Shown one piece after another: positions 30,758-43,079 of a stretch of 64,000 nucleotides of DNA (positions are counted from its first letter, which is position 1; the number at the start of each line of letters is the position of its first letter). The translations under genes were made by a program, and so were the position numbers. The notes beneath the pieces are model-generated. The model was not told the origin of the DNA and searched no databases. It saw only the letters and a program-made list of their open reading frames with translations. Origin of the DNA: Aquatica leii (taxonomy: Eukaryota > Arthropoda > Insecta > Coleoptera > Lampyridae); contig CM069432.1 in NCBI GenBank assembly GCA_035610365.1, positions 5,642,001 through 5,706,000 of the forward strand, in the 5' to 3' direction.

Positions 30758-33600
30758 AGTTTAACTATCCTGTACCTAACCCAAACATTAAACTTGGATT
30801 AGTAGCACGCCCTACAATTGTAAACACGCACACACAAATTGATTCTCATCTTTTAACACACTCAATAATAAAACAGTAACTCCAAAATACTTGGGTAAAT
30901 AATGTTGTTGCAGTAAACTTTTAGAATAAGTTTTAAAAATCGTAGATCGCATTTCGCTTGCGAAAAAGAAAGCAATTGTGTTGTTTCATGAACCACAAAA
31001 AAGATGTAGACTTGTAATAGTTTTGTGCTATTACATTAACATTATAAGATTAGTGTCGGTGGCGGCTTTTCTATTATGTCATTTGGTCAATAATTCTCCG
31101 AAAAAATCACATATCATTATCTTTGCTGCACGTGTGTATACAACAAAGATACCAAAATGCACATTTCTTATCACATATGACAGTCAAATTTCTTAGTTCA
31201 TCGATAATATTTATTTGTGAAGGACGCAACTTAACGTTATTGTTTCATAATGGCGGTGGTACATGGTAGTACAAGACAATAAAAAATTAAGAACTAATAA
31301 TAGTTTAGACGTTTAGAATTTAATACTCCTCCTCAGTCTTTACTTCAAATTCGACAAACCAGTTTTTACATGATTCTTTATGGTGTAAAAATAATGTTAC
31401 TGATTCTTAACATTTAGAAGAAAAAGTAAAAAAGCACTCGTTATCGGCGAATCACATTAAAAATTGTATAAATCAATCAATGCCTGCAGAAAGTAAATTA
31501 AAGACTACCATAAAAATGTTTGTAAAAATAAATACGTATATATGTATGTATTTAATAAAATAATTAATTGACTTTACCTATGACTGCTGTGCAAAGTGAG
31601 TGATGTTTCTCCACGTTAAAAAGAATTATTTCAACGCAATCGGCGATACTATGTGGGACAAGAAATAATGTGCACATTTCTATGCAAAGCATTAAAAAAT
31701 CTTCTATTAAAAACATTGAAATTTTATTGAGGTTGTTATTGATCATTTTAGTAATTGTAATGATCTTGATCTAAAATATAAATCGCGATTTTTTAAATGA
31801 CCTTCTTGTATAATTGACCACTAGCCGTCACTGATTAATGTGTTTTGATTACAATAGTTATTAAAGCAAAAACACATAATTTAAGTTTAAGCACAAAGAA
31901 TTAAACGTTTCAACGCGTTTGTTTATTGTATAGAATTGAAATGCACACATAAACAATGCAATAAATAAAACTAATAAAGTTTCTATTTTCTTAGCGAAAA
32001 AGGCAATAAAAAGTTGAATACTTGTAGTCACTTATTTGTCAAAGATAAACATGTCAATAGCAAATTTTCTTAAAAATTTTAATCTACCAAGTGTAAAACA
32101 ATTGACGACGAAATTGTTAAAAAAAAGAAAGGTGGTTGTTACGCTGGTTTTCGTGTAACAAAAAAAGGTAAGCGATGGCTAACACGGTTGTTCCCGGGTA
32201 TTGAGTCGCAGGCTTTGTGTTACTAGATTATAAATTAAATCTAAAAAGGCGCCAAAACGAGGAAAGTCTAAATTAGGGAGACATCGTTTAAATCTACCCG
32301 CAGCTGAAAAAGAAGAAATAACACAACAAAAGTGATAACACAAATTATATATTTATTTTATCACAGACAGTAGTTCAAAGAAGGTACATAAGTATAGTTA
32401 TATAAATTTTCCAAACACTAATGCATGAGTCGGGCAAAATATAAGTTACACCCTATACTGGACAATACGTCGTACAGCAAAATGACCTAACCGGTCTAAC
32501 TTTTACATTCAAAGAAGGAATTACTTTATATTCGTAATTTTAAAATCACCAAAGTGTATAAAAAAATGAAGAATTAAATACTTAACGCGCACTGCATAAG
32601 ACTTTGTGACGCACAAAATGATCTAAATGTGTTAACAATCTAACATGTACGTCCTGTCATTCTAACAATCGACATGACCGATGAAGTATTAATTTGCAGT
32701 TATATTTTATCCAGTAGAGGATTAGCTAATTCCGTACCTGTGTTATCTAAAACGTAATATGAAATCTAACACAAAAACGTACATACGGCGTTATCACAAG
32801 TAATTTTTTTTAAACCATACAATCATTGAAGCAATGCGCAGCGTTTCCGCTCGATGTGATATAGTAATTGGTGGTAAAAGTTCCTTCTAAAAGAAATCCA
32901 AATCGTAAATGCCTCCAACCCCTCGACGGTGTGAATGGTTTAATTACAGCAACGTGACGTCATGGATATTTTGCCAAATATGGCATCTGCTCGTTATCTC
33001 CACCGATAAGAGAAACGTGTGGGGGATAGAAGGTGTAAATCCACCCAAATAAGCTTTCGCTCAGATAGACACAAAATTCGATTGCAACCTACAATAGAGC
33101 CCAAAACTGTTATCCAAGATTTTGAAATAACCATAGTAAATGTTTTTCAAACAGAGTTTCCTTCATCGCTACAGCGCGGATATTTCTTCCGCTTTGGCTA
33201 GTTCATATTTAGACACATCTAAGCTAGGAGATTACAACGGCAATACAAAAATGATGCAGAATTTGCCCTAATCTCCCGGCTGCTATTTGCTATCGCGTTT
33301 GTACCCATAAATCGATACTTTTGAGTATGTAACCATGCGTATGGCACAGAAGATTTCAACAAGTTTGTGAACAATTAACGTATTGAGCAATAAGTTAGTA
33401 TCTATAAACCTCCCCACCATCAGAAGAAGTGCGAAGATTGTTATAAAACAATTATGCGTTTAATGCTAAATTTCGATTCAGCAGTTAGAAGTTATCGTAT
33501 TACATAAATACGTGTCAAATATATTTAACTTTAAAATTTGTTACATTGGTAATACAAGCATAATAATAAAAAATTCGGTCGTTCTTCAAATTTAGTGCAA
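30758..33600. other. AT-rich stretch without recognised gene
   Basis: Only short open frames with no family motifs. A patch at 32120-32300 and another at 32900-33060 are less AT-rich. No inverted repeats, RNA genes or clear splice signals recognised by eye. Confidence 0.4.
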
Positions 33601-33619
33601 AAGAAAAAAAAAGACAAAG

Positions 33620-34480
33620 AAATTTTGTGATTTAAAAGCCGCAGATTTAAACAGAGTACTAGCAGAACTTAGTACTAAAATTGTGTTGCCACGACTGAAA
33701 ATATTTGGAAGACAACAGAATAGACGTTGATTCGTATTTGTATAAAGTTCCCAAAGTAATGGATTTTGGTAGCCTTATAAGAAAAATTAAAAATAATCAG
33801 AAAATGGAAGAAAATATATCCCAAAATTATATAAAAATTGAAGAAATGTTAGAAACTTTAGAGAAAAAGTACAAACAAGTATTGAAAATAGATTAAAAAT
33901 TACAAGAACAACTACAAAAAGCTGATTGAAAAGTTATTAATAAAACATTAAAAAGCAACCACTCACAAGTTTTTGATGGAAAGCAGCTACATTTAATAAA
34001 TAGTCACGAGCAAAAAACGACGTCTCTAATTGTGGCCATACGTGGAAAAGCGCTTGAAATTTTGCATTCTGTTTCTGATTACTTTTAAGGACATTGCAAA
34101 TTGTTAATTTCAAGTTTAAAAAAGAAATATGCAAATATGTAACGTAAGTATAACGAGTTAAAATACAAAGCCGAGTTAGAAAACTGCAGAAAGTTTTCAA
34201 GAGTTTGGAGCTGATATCGCTGGACTGTGACTTGCATATCCTACGGTGCCAGATAGCTTTCTGGAACAATTGGCTATACAGGCTTTTTTAGATGAACTTC
34301 AATACAACGAAACACAGTTGACTCTATGGTTAAGTTGACGTTTTAACCTAACAAACGCAGCGAAACAAGCGTCGCACTAAGATAGCAATTAGTTTCGTTG
34401 TGCTGGAGTATCCGCACAGGCACAAAACAGCATCAAGAAAATAGGGCAATGAATGTTTCGGAAAAGATGAGTGGCGACTT
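33620..34480 (+). pseudogene. gypsy-type gag remnant with SAP-like start
   Basis: 33635-33730 reads LKAADLNRVLAELSTK and then a basic stretch, resembling the SAP-like motif at the start of some insect gypsy gags. 33705-33893 is a coiled-coil-prone segment (IKNNQKMEENISQNYIKIEE). From 33940 onward: SHEQKTTSLIVAIRGKALEI, LISSLKKKY, then in shifted frames sequence around AYPTVPDSFLEQLAIQAF (34234-34290). Many stops. It belongs with the pol fragment at 35985-36962, from which it is separated by a LINE fragment. Confidence 0.6.
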
Positions 34481-34489
34481 TGGTCTGCT

Positions 34490-35280
34490 GTAAAATAGAT
34501 TACGTACGACGATACCATACTAAGCCTAGAATGAGTTGAGCAAAGGAAACGAAAGTTAACTTCATCTAGTCATGCTCCAAAAATTACCACATCAATGCAT
34601 TTATCTTGATTTGTATTGCTTGAAGGACGTATAAAACTTGATACTCAATTGTATGTGACTGAAACTTTTATAATTTCATTATAAACAATTTTCTGTGATG
34701 TAGGTGAATAATTGTGCAATCTGAATTATACATTATATAATACCTATAAAATAAGTATATATATACCCATGTTTAAAATTGAAAAAACTGTTAATATTAA
34801 GGAATATTATAAAAAGCAAAATAAAAAATATCTTACCGTTAAACCTATATAAACAGCAACTACTCGGATTGAAAATCCACATTCTCGTAAAGCAATAATC
34901 TTTCCTCTAGTTTCTAGTGATAACTCTGCTTATCCAAGAAGACGTGGCATTTTGCACAAAATTGACACACAAAACAACGCTAAATATTATACATCATTAT
35001 ACCCTACTTAGTAATGGTGGAGCCTTGGGCAGAAGAGAGCATTAGTGGGGATATGGAATACCCCCCCAGAACCACGGGGTTTTGGGTCTCTGGAAACACT
35101 GCTTTAAGCGTTTTTTTGATGAGAATTTCTGTATTCTTTCTTCTCAAATTTTAATTCAATCTTCGATTTTGGTTTGAATACGCTAAGTACTAGTAATAAA
35201 AGTAGAAAAACATTTGTAAATTTTTGTTTAGTAAGTAATTATAATAGTTTTATAATCAAGAACCCTTGGTTTTCTAAAAT
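34490..35280. other. no recognised gene
   Basis: AT-rich with a short C7 run near 35062. Lies between gypsy gag and a LINE fragment, so it may be decayed retrotransposon sequence, but I see no motif. Confidence 0.4.
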
Positions 35281-35282
35281 AA

Positions 35283-35985
35283 TTGAGAATAGAGAATCTT
35301 AAGGTACAAAATGAAATGATTGATAAGTCGAATAACCAAAATAGTATTGAAACTATTATTAATGAGATCTTAGAACGTCAAAGGAGAGAAAATAATATTA
35401 TAATCCACAAATTAGCAGAATCTCAGGATGATATGAATGTAACCAAAAATATTATACAAAGTTCGGAAACAAATATTAATACTGAAAATATAAAAATACA
35501 TCACATCGGAAATGGAGTTAATAATTCGTCGCGTCCACTCATAGTGACACTCAGTTCAAAAGAAGATGCGATTAAAGTAATTAAAAATAAACGAAAATTA
35601 TTTAACACAAAACCGAATATTGGCATAAGCCTGGATCAAACTACTATGCAACGTGCCTACCTTAAAACAACCAAAATAAAATTAGATAAAATCAACGCCA
35701 CTAGCATTACCAAGCACTATATTCGTTTTATAAATGGAATCCCTACTATTACAAAGCCAAAAAACTAAATAACTTTTCCTTTACTTATGTGAATGCACGC
35801 TCTCTCCAAAAAGATTTCAGTTTTTTTTCCAAAATGTTATTACAGCATCCGTTCGACATCATTGGAGTCACGAAAACATGGCTTAACCAAGGATTTTCTA
35901 ATGAAAGTGTCTCTCTGCCGAATTATCATATTATTAAATCAGATAGACCTACAAAAGGTGGAGGACTATGTATCTCGACTATCAA
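35283..35985 (+). pseudogene. LINE fragment: ORF1 end and endonuclease start (CR1/Jockey-like)
   Basis: 35283-35768 opens 161 codons with RRENNIIIHKLAESQDD, NSSRPLIVTLSSKEDAIKVI and NIGISLDQT, the ORF1 C-terminal type of CR1/L2-like LINEs. A stop is followed at once by YVNARSLQKDF, HPFDIIGVTKTWLNQGF and SDRPTKGGGLCI, the start of an AP-type endonuclease. The sequence switches to gypsy protease near 35985. LINEs normally lose their 5' part, so a piece keeping the 5' side and losing the 3' side implies later rearrangement. Confidence 0.65.
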
Positions 35986-36962
35986 GTAGTGGTAGCCGAC
36001 ATCAAAGTTATTTTGGGAATGGACGTTATAAGAAAGTATGGGTTCCACTTGGATATGAAGAACGATGTCCTAAAGATTGACGGTGAAGAAATTTCTTTTT
36101 ATTCGTTAGGTAGCCGTGAAATGAATTAAGTGAAAATATGACTCTGCCTGAAAGGACTAAAAGTGCGGTGATGGAATCTTAAATTCGCCTTATTAAACCA
36201 ATAGAGGGCGACTTGGTTGAAAAGAGATTGCTGGTCGACAAAATAATAATACGAACGAAAAACACGGTGCCAGTAAAAATCTTAAATGTCAACTTAGATT
36301 CAGTAACGTTGAAAAAGAAGACCGTGGTAAGCCAATGTGCGTCAGTATCTCAAATTGTGAAATGCGTGAATTATTATAAAGCTACGTCGCCGAGAAGGTG
36401 CCTACAACATCTATTGGACGTTTTTACTTTCAAGTGCCAATACCTCAGCCTAGAACAGCTGGGTGAAGTTACGTCATTGATCCAACAGTATCAAGATGTG
36501 TTTGCGCTGGAGAGGAAGAATTGACGTAGTCAAACACAAAATTAGTAGCGCAGACTTTCGGTCGATACGACAACATCTACGCCAGCTTCCTTTGGCGAAA
36601 AGAAAAGAAACCGAACAAATAATTACGGATATGAAGAAAGAAAATGTTATTGAACTTTCAAATAGTTCATGGGCGTTTCACGTGGTACTAGTTAAGAAGA
36701 AAGATGGATCAACAAGATTTTGCGTAGACTACAAACAGCTTACCAAAGTGACCAAAAAAGACAGCTCTATCCATTACCGAGAATTGACGACAAGTTAGAC
36801 ACCCTGTCAAGATCTGAGTGGTTTTCCACATGAGACTTAAAGAGTGGTTACTGACAGGTAAAAATGGAACGCAAAAAATAGCTTTTACGATTGAAACTAG
36901 TTTGTAGCAGTTCACTGTTATTCTCTTCGGTCCGTGTAAGGTTTCTGCAACGTTTGATGACC
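35985..36962 (+). pseudogene. gypsy protease end and reverse transcriptase start
   Basis: 35990-36120 reads VVADIKVILGMDVIRKYGFH, the GMD motif closing the protease. 36213-36524 is linker (RTKNTVPVKILNVNLDSVTL and YQDVFALERK). 36537-36797 is RT: LAKRKETEQIITDMKKENVI, SSWAFHVVLVKKKDGSTRFC and DYKQLTKVTKKDS. Later frames give LKSGY and a VILFGPCKVSATFD segment up to 36962. The catalytic YVDD box and everything after it are missing. Frameshifts and stops throughout. Confidence 0.75.
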
Positions 36963-37039
36963 ACAGAAATTTATTTAATTATTACATAACAACGTTTAGA
37001 AAAAATAGTAAAGTTCCCTTTAGTTTTTACATTTTTTTA

Positions 37040-37782
37040 CAAGAAAGGCATTTCAGAAGCAATAACGACACTCTTTTACTATACGCTCGCGCAAATCGTG
37101 CAAGAATTCAGAAGCAGTCAAATAAATTTTACTTTTTAAGTGACCCCACAAGAAAAAAATTCTTCCAATCTATTGGTTCAGAATTTGTTGGTCCAGGTAT
37201 TGTCAAACTTGTAAAGCATAATGCGGAGAAGTTCCGTATTGCTGAAACACCAATTCGTTTTCCAGACAAACTTCATTATTTTCTAAAATATTAGTGATTA
37301 TTGAGTCAGTGTGGTTTTTCAAGAAATGCAGATACGTTTCGCCGTTCAAATTTTCTGGTAAAAATAAGGTGCAACGATACTATCACCATAAATACCGGGC
37401 CAAACATTTAACTTTTGCAGTTGTTGAATGTGCACTTTTTGCATCAATACCGGATTCGAATTTTGGCAATTGACTGTTCAATTAAAAAAAAAACAAACAG
37501 TTGTCAAAAAAGCAAATTTGGATTTGCAGCAATCCGTTTAGTCATGGTTTTACAAAATTGTAATCGTCGATCCAAATTATCTTGGTTAGGTTCTTGTACC
37601 AGACTAAACTTGTAAAGATAAAATTTGTTCTGTTTCTTTGAGTGAACTTGTTTAGAGGTAAATTTTATGGCAAAATTTGTCCCTATAATACAAAAATTGG
37701 CGTTTTTTTGTGTTAAAAAAAAAATTTAATGGCCACAAACCCGTCTGTAAAGTTTTTGTTGGGCCACTCTGTACACACCGTA
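37040..37782 (-). pseudogene. mariner-like transposase fragment, highly decayed
   Basis: The minus strand, in broken frames, reads NVWPGIYGDSIVAPYFYQ, LNGETYLHFL, LENELVFQQYGTSPHYALQ (second Asp replaced: QYG for QDG), then with a deletion IGR and FFLWGHLKSKIY. Same family type as the transposase at 27843-28866. An end-like sequence GGGCCACTCTGTACAC at 37760-37777 fits the family's terminal repeat. The other end was not found. Confidence 0.65.
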
Positions 37783-38667
37783 TATTTATAAATTTTAGTA
37801 GATTTTACAGAAAAAGATTGGCAAAAAATAATATGTTCAACATACAATACTATCAAATTCAAATTGTATTTCCAAAAATAATAAATTTAAAATCAAAGCC
37901 AATGTTAAAAAAATCATATTCAGTTACAGTATTAGAGTTTTATATATTTTGCAGTTGGTAGTATTTCTTATTGCGTATGCTATGTATAGTAACACCTAAA
38001 ATCTTAATTCAATTTTTAAAGTTGCAGTACCAACAGTAAATTTGTAATGTTTTCAATATCATTTGTTAAATTATTTTTAAAAAAATTTTACTTTTGTAAA
38101 AAACAACACTAAAAAAAATTTAATTAGTATTATCTGATAGGTCAAAAAAAGTTAATATTAAATTATTAAGCGTTTATAACATTATCGGTGACATACAAAG
38201 TACAGTGTTAGGCAAAAACTGTTCCGTTGATTTTAATTACATTAATTAAACATTTAATTTTTAAACTAATTAAAATTTCTGTGTTAAAATTAAATTTACG
38301 TTGTATTGACCAATTTGTCCAATTAATAAAAAGCATATTGATTTCATTCGTTTTTTAAAATATATCATACTCGCTGAAAACAAAAATTATTGTTTGTAAG
38401 CAGGTATTTTACGTTTACATTATTTGTAAAAGTGCATTTTTATACAAAAAATACTTTACATCTAAACTAAGTTATTAATTAAATTACTGTGTATTAATTA
38501 AATTTACATTACTTTTTTATTATTAACTTCTAAATTAATTTTTGCATGTTCATGAAGTTTGAATAAAGTTTAAGCAAATATTCTATTTTAGGAACATATG
38601 TGTGTTTGTAATGACAATTTATTGTAAATAACAAAATAAAAAGTATTTTGAGAAGTAAATTACTTAC
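37783..38667. other. very AT-rich stretch
   Basis: No gene or repeat recognised. On the minus strand, AATAAA at about 38612-38618 lies about 65 nt downstream of the candidate exon stop codon and could serve as its polyadenylation signal. Confidence 0.4.
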
Positions 38668-38682
38668 ATTAAAAATTGATTT

Positions 38683-38725
38683 CTACTCGGTGGTAGCGGC
38701 TTTAACAAGAACCTTAGCAGCAGTT
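38683..38725 (-). CDS. candidate host exon (possible terminal coding exon)
   Basis: The minus strand shows a strong acceptor (nine T then CAG) followed at 38725 by a GC-richer segment coding TAAKVLVKAATTE and TAG at 38685-38683. It uses codons unlike the AT-rich surroundings and has AATAAA downstream. I do not recognise the protein. Alternatively a GTAAGT at 38667-38662 makes 38725-38668 an internal exon read in another frame (open as well). It lies on the same strand as, and 11 kb downstream of, the heat-shock promoter at 50020, so it may be part of that gene. Upstream coding exons were not found. Confidence 0.4.
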
Positions 38726-39122
38726 CTGAAAAAAAAACGGAATTAAGTACAGTTAAAATTTATAACACATAAAGTTAAATCAACAAACACGTATATATAC
38801 TTATTAATATATGTTAAAAAGAAGTAAAATTTATGATGAGAAAATATAGTAATTTTAGTTTTTGCATAATATGTGCTTGTAATTTATGTGTATTCAAAAA
38901 TAATTTGTATTAACTAAAATTTGTAGATAATTTACAATGGTGTTAAGTCCTGCACCTAAAATATTTTATACAATTTGATATACATATTTTTATTTATTTT
39001 TAACTATTTATAATTAGTGCATAATTTAATTTATTGTTAATTATTTAAAAAACATATTAAATCAAATTTTTTTAAATGCTTTGAAATGGCATCTGACAGT
39101 TTTTTGTTCCTAACGCCTCAGC

Positions 39123-40165
39123 TCAGTAAAGATATTGATTACATTCAGATTTAAGCGATTCGATATTAAATTTAATAGTTAAAGTTTTTGTTTTTGTTTT
39201 CGTTTCTTTCTTTCTAGCGGTTGATTTTGCTATGGTAATTTTGCCCATCACTAAATTATGATCCGATCCTATGTTTGCAGATGTGAGAGCTCTCACATCT
39301 AATATCTGCTCAGGTTTGATCATTATATAGTCTATTGTGGAAGTTATCCCTCTACTGCCTTGAAAAGTTATTTTATGTTGTGGTTTATGCTTGAAATATG
39401 TGTTGTTGATCCTTAGTTTGTTGTGGGCACAGAATTCAATGAGCATTTCTCTTCTTTCATTTGTCGTTTCCTCATTAAATGTATTCTTGATTCCTGGTAT
39501 AACGTCGTTTCCTATTCTTGCATTAAGGTCTCCCATTATTATTATTTTTTCTTGGACGGGTATGTTGTCTATTAACAGCTGCATCTGTTCATAGAAATCA
39601 AGTGCTTCTTGTTCAGACGTTCCGGTGTCTGGAGCGTATACTGAGGCTATGTGTATGATATGCTTTTCCAGCTTTAGTGTGACTATTAGTATTCGATCGT
39701 TTTGGTAGTTTATGTTAGTTATGCTATCTCCGAATCTTCGATTTATTACCATTGCTACACCAGATGCTGCTCTGGCTTCTTTGGATTTCCCTTAGTAGAT
39801 TAGGATGTAGTCGCCATACTGAGCTGTACCTTTGCCCTTTTTCTTAGTTTCTGATATTGCGCAAATATCTATTTTATGAAGTTCTAGTTCTAACATTATT
39901 TCTTGATCTTTTCCAGTAAAAAAATTTACATACCAGTATCCCAAACGCAGCTGGTTCTTTTGATTATTTTGTCTCAATTTTTCTTTTCCCTGCTTGGTTC
40001 GTCAACGTTTTATCAGTCCCGTTCCGAGGCCATACTTGAGTTCCGTGAGCAGTTTATTTATTTCACAAACGGTAAGTCGCTGGTCTCGCCCTTTAACACT
40101 CCTCCTTTATCCGGGTTTGGGACCGCCAACGACATCGTTAGGCTACTTAATCCACCCATCGATGT
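39123..40165 (-). pseudogene. LINE 5' part and endonuclease, inverted
   Basis: On the minus strand, from 40165: an upstream region containing NPDKGGVLKGETSDLPF, then from 39977 the AP endonuclease. Motifs are LELHKIDICAISETKKKGKG, VAMVINRRFGDS, IIMGDLNARIGND (catalytic Asp/Asn), STIDYIMIK and SDHNLVMG (catalytic His). A stop at about 39795 and a frame change interrupt it. The coding frame ends at 39123 in flanking sequence without reaching RT. The matching RT lies on the opposite strand immediately to the right (40166 onward), consistent with one LINE inserted with a 5' inversion. I cannot fix the clade. Confidence 0.75.
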
Positions 40166-41020
40166 CGCAGGCTTTCGATAGGGTAAGCTTGACGGATATT
40201 GTGAACGAATTAAACAGTAAAGGAATACACCCAAACATTATCGAGACGATAAGGCAGCTCAATACGAATAACACAACTATAATTAAAACGAAATCTCTGA
40301 CAACTGAAAAAATTGAGCTAAACATGGGTGTTCGGCAAGGAGACAGTCTCAGCCCTCTATTATTCAACTTAATAATGGATAGAATTATTGGACAAGTTCG
40401 CAACGTAAACCACGGCTACAAGTTGGGAAAACACCATATCAAGATCGTATGCTACACTGACGATGCGACACTATTCGCAGACACTGAAGACGGACTACAG
40501 TAGTTATTACAAGCGTTCAAGATTGAAACTGAAAAAGAACATGAAAATTTCTACTACAAAAACAAAACGCATGGTGATTGCGAGAGATCCGCGCAGATGT
40601 AAACTGGAACTGAATGGCAAAGTCTCTGAGTTCAACTATCTAGGATCCACCATAACACCGTACGGTGACCTCAAGATTAGTGCGAGGCACCAAATTAACA
40701 AATCAGCAAGGATAGCTGGAGCCTTAAGAACAACTATATGGAAAAAAACCCAAAGTAAGGATTTACAAAACATGTGTTAAGCCAGTTATGACTTACGCAA
40801 CAGAAACAAGACCTGATACTGTTGAAACTAAAAGAATGGTTCGCACCTCTGAAATGAAGGTACTCCGCATGATCTCGGGAAACACGATTAGAGATCTAAG
40901 AAAAAGCGAGGACATCCGTGCTAGGCTTTCAAAAAGAAGAAGAAGAAGAAGAAGAAATGGAATCTCAGACAAAAAAAAAGACAATTATCGGACTAATTCT
41001 CAGTTAGAAATTATTTTTTA
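40166..41020 (+). pseudogene. LINE reverse transcriptase and 3' end
   Basis: Plus strand from QAFDRVSLTDIVNEL (the first Asp of the RT active site), through NMGVRQGDSLSPLLFNLIMD and IKIVCYTDDATLFADTEDGL (YTDD in place of the usual YADD). It then continues in shifted frames: KMSTTKTKRMV-like, KLELNGKVSEFNYLGSTITPYG and MTYATETRPDT with ETKRMVRTSEMKVLRMISGN. It ends in an AAG-repeat-rich tail (about 40934-40956) and AT-rich sequence. Stops at 40501 and 40778 break the frame. Confidence 0.75.
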
Positions 41021-41089
41021 ATTTTTAAATTATTTTTTAATGTAAAAAGTTAACAATAAATCATGACTATTGTTGATTTTAAGACTAGC

Positions 41090-42625
41090 CAACAGTAAAA
41101 CCGTAAAAAAATAGATGGATGGTGATGCGTGTAGATACCGGTCTGTATGTGTTTCCTTGCGGTATACGCTGTGACTTAACTTGTTGTTGTCCGTGCGTGT
41201 TACCAGAACGCCTAGAAAGGGCAGCGTTTTGTTTTTTTTTAATCTCTATGGTGAATTTGATACTGTTGTGGTGTCTATTGATATGTTGAAGAAAACTTTG
41301 TAATTCTTCCCGTCTGTGAGACCATACGACAAAAGTGTCGTCCACGTATCTGTACCAGCATTTCGGATTCTTGTCGCTTGAGTTGATAGCTTCTTGTTTA
41401 AAAGCTTCTATGAAGATGTTGGCTATTACTGGTGATAGTGCTGATCCCATACTTGCGCCGTCCTTTTGTTCATAGAACACCATTCCACAGGAATTAGGTT
41501 GACGTTAAACAGAATCTGGCTAAGTCGATCAAATCCTTTTGTAAACGTCGTGGCACTAGTTGTTGTCTAATGATCTCTAATGTTTTCGTCCACTGGTACA
41601 TTGGTGAATAGTGATTCTACGTCGAAACTAACTAAGATGTCACTGGTAGTTACCTGAAATCCTTGGAGAATTTCGACGAAATGCTTGGAATTCTTAACGT
41701 AGCTGGTTGTCTGTCCGGTGTGCTGTTGTAGTCTTTTGGCTAAGTATTTTGCTAACTTGTAAGTCGGTGATCCACAGATGCTGACGATAGGTCTTAGATG
41801 GTTTCCAGTTTTATGAATTTTTGGTAACTCATACAGTCGTGGAGGTTGGCTTTTCGATGGTAACAGCTTTTCCTGTTGGTATAGATGAGTCTTTGATCGC
41901 CTTTCTTATGCGTCGTTCAATTTTCGCGGTAGTGTACTTTTTTATTCTTACGTAAGTTAAGTAACGCTTGGCTGTCCATAAGATACGGCAAGTTTTGTGT
42001 CGTATTTCTTTAGCATCTTCGATGGGTAGATTGCGGATGGCACATTCCACTTGAGCGATGATCTCGTCTTTAGGTATTTTTGTAGGTGAGACTGCAAAGT
42101 TGCGTCCTTTGTTTGTGCTTCGGTTAGTTACTGCTCCGAAATATTAATGACTGTTTCTTCTATATCCAGCTCTGGTACCTTGTCTGATTTTTTGTAGTCT
42201 AGTTTATCAAACTTTTTCATTTGGTTCTTTGTCGTTGTAGCCAGATGATGTTCAAAATGTTCGTAGCTGATCCGATCGATGGTTGTCCATAGGTTTTCAC
42301 TAAGTTTGTTACTCAACTCCAGACGTATAGTTTGTTGGATATTTGATTTAATCTATGGTAGGTATCACGTACTCTTTTCTTGACTAGCGCGTTTTCTGCA
42401 CGATGAATTATCCTCTTGGCGACGGTGGTTCTTAGTTGATGTTGTATCTTCACAAAAGTAGGTGTCACATCTTCGTCTCGGCAGCGACGCAGGAATGCCA
42501 GCGAGGCAAGTAGCTGGTTCTTCTTCTTTCTTAGTTTATCTAGTTTTTTGGTTTTCAAATATGGTTTCTCTCCATAGAGGCGTCCAATAGTAGAATGCAA
42601 GCTTTCACGACCGTTGTTTAATGTA
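41090..42625 (-). pseudogene. PLE copy D (second PLE family): N-terminus to reverse transcriptase
   Basis: Minus strand from 42600: STIGRLYGEKPYLKTKKLDK, LASLAFLRRCRDEDVTPTFV and ALVKKRVRDTYHRLNQISN, then a linker with stops. RT follows from about 41870 ([53 protein letters not shown]). After a frameshift come GASMGSALSPVIANIFIEAF and WYRYVDDTFVVW with both catalytic Asp. It ends near 41100 in SVYRKETHTDRYLHAS, before the GIY-YIG domain. Clearly different in sequence from PLE copies A-C. Confidence 0.8.
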
Positions 42626-42674
42626 GCACTGTTTTTCAGGTGTTGCTATCACTATCACCAGCAAATAATACTTG

Positions 42675-42965
42675 AATCACTAGAAATAATGAAAAATCCT
42701 AACAACTTCAACCGTGAGGATGGATACAAATTAAGCAACACATGAAGATCTACGCTGCGTGAAGAACCTGCAAGAAGTCACCAGGCGTCTATGAAAGCAA
42801 ATCAACAGACCAGAACGGACACGGATCAGCGAAGCGGAGCCGAAAGACGGTTTATAACGCAAGACGATAACATCAATCTTTAGAAATTCTCTGAAGAAGC
42901 TGACAGCATGATCAGCAAAACGTTAAGTGAAAGTTTTGTGACGCGACAACATCCGAAAAACAGTG
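42675..42965 (+). pseudogene. PLE C-terminal tail of the second family, with pseudo-LTR
   Basis: Plus strand: LEIMKNPNNFNREDGYKLSNT, matching the end of the GIY-YIG protein in copy A (IKRPNNFNRDHGFKLS). It then continues into RTDTDQRSGAERRF-like sequence and a hammerhead-like segment. A 15-bp inverted match, TGTAGCACTGTTTTT (about 42622-42636) versus AAAAACAGTGCTACA (about 42957-42971), brackets it. It is head-to-head with copy D. Confidence 0.65.
42891..42926 (+). ncRNA. hammerhead-like remnant of the second PLE family
   Basis: CTGAAGA, then a perfect stem-loop GCTGA...TCAGC (42899-42916), then AAAA and CGTT. This is the layout of the hammerhead core found at 9980-10014 (CTGATGA, stem II, GAAA, CGTT), with one base changed in each core motif. 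The stem II sequence differs completely from the other family but still pairs. Probably inactive. Confidence 0.5.
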
Positions 42966-43079
42966 CTACAATTTATAGTTATGTTTTTTATTATTTCAAA
43001 TAGTTTGTTTTATTAAATTATTTAAAATTATTTTACGTTGTTTTCTTTTTTCTAATATTATTTGAGTAATACTATTGCT

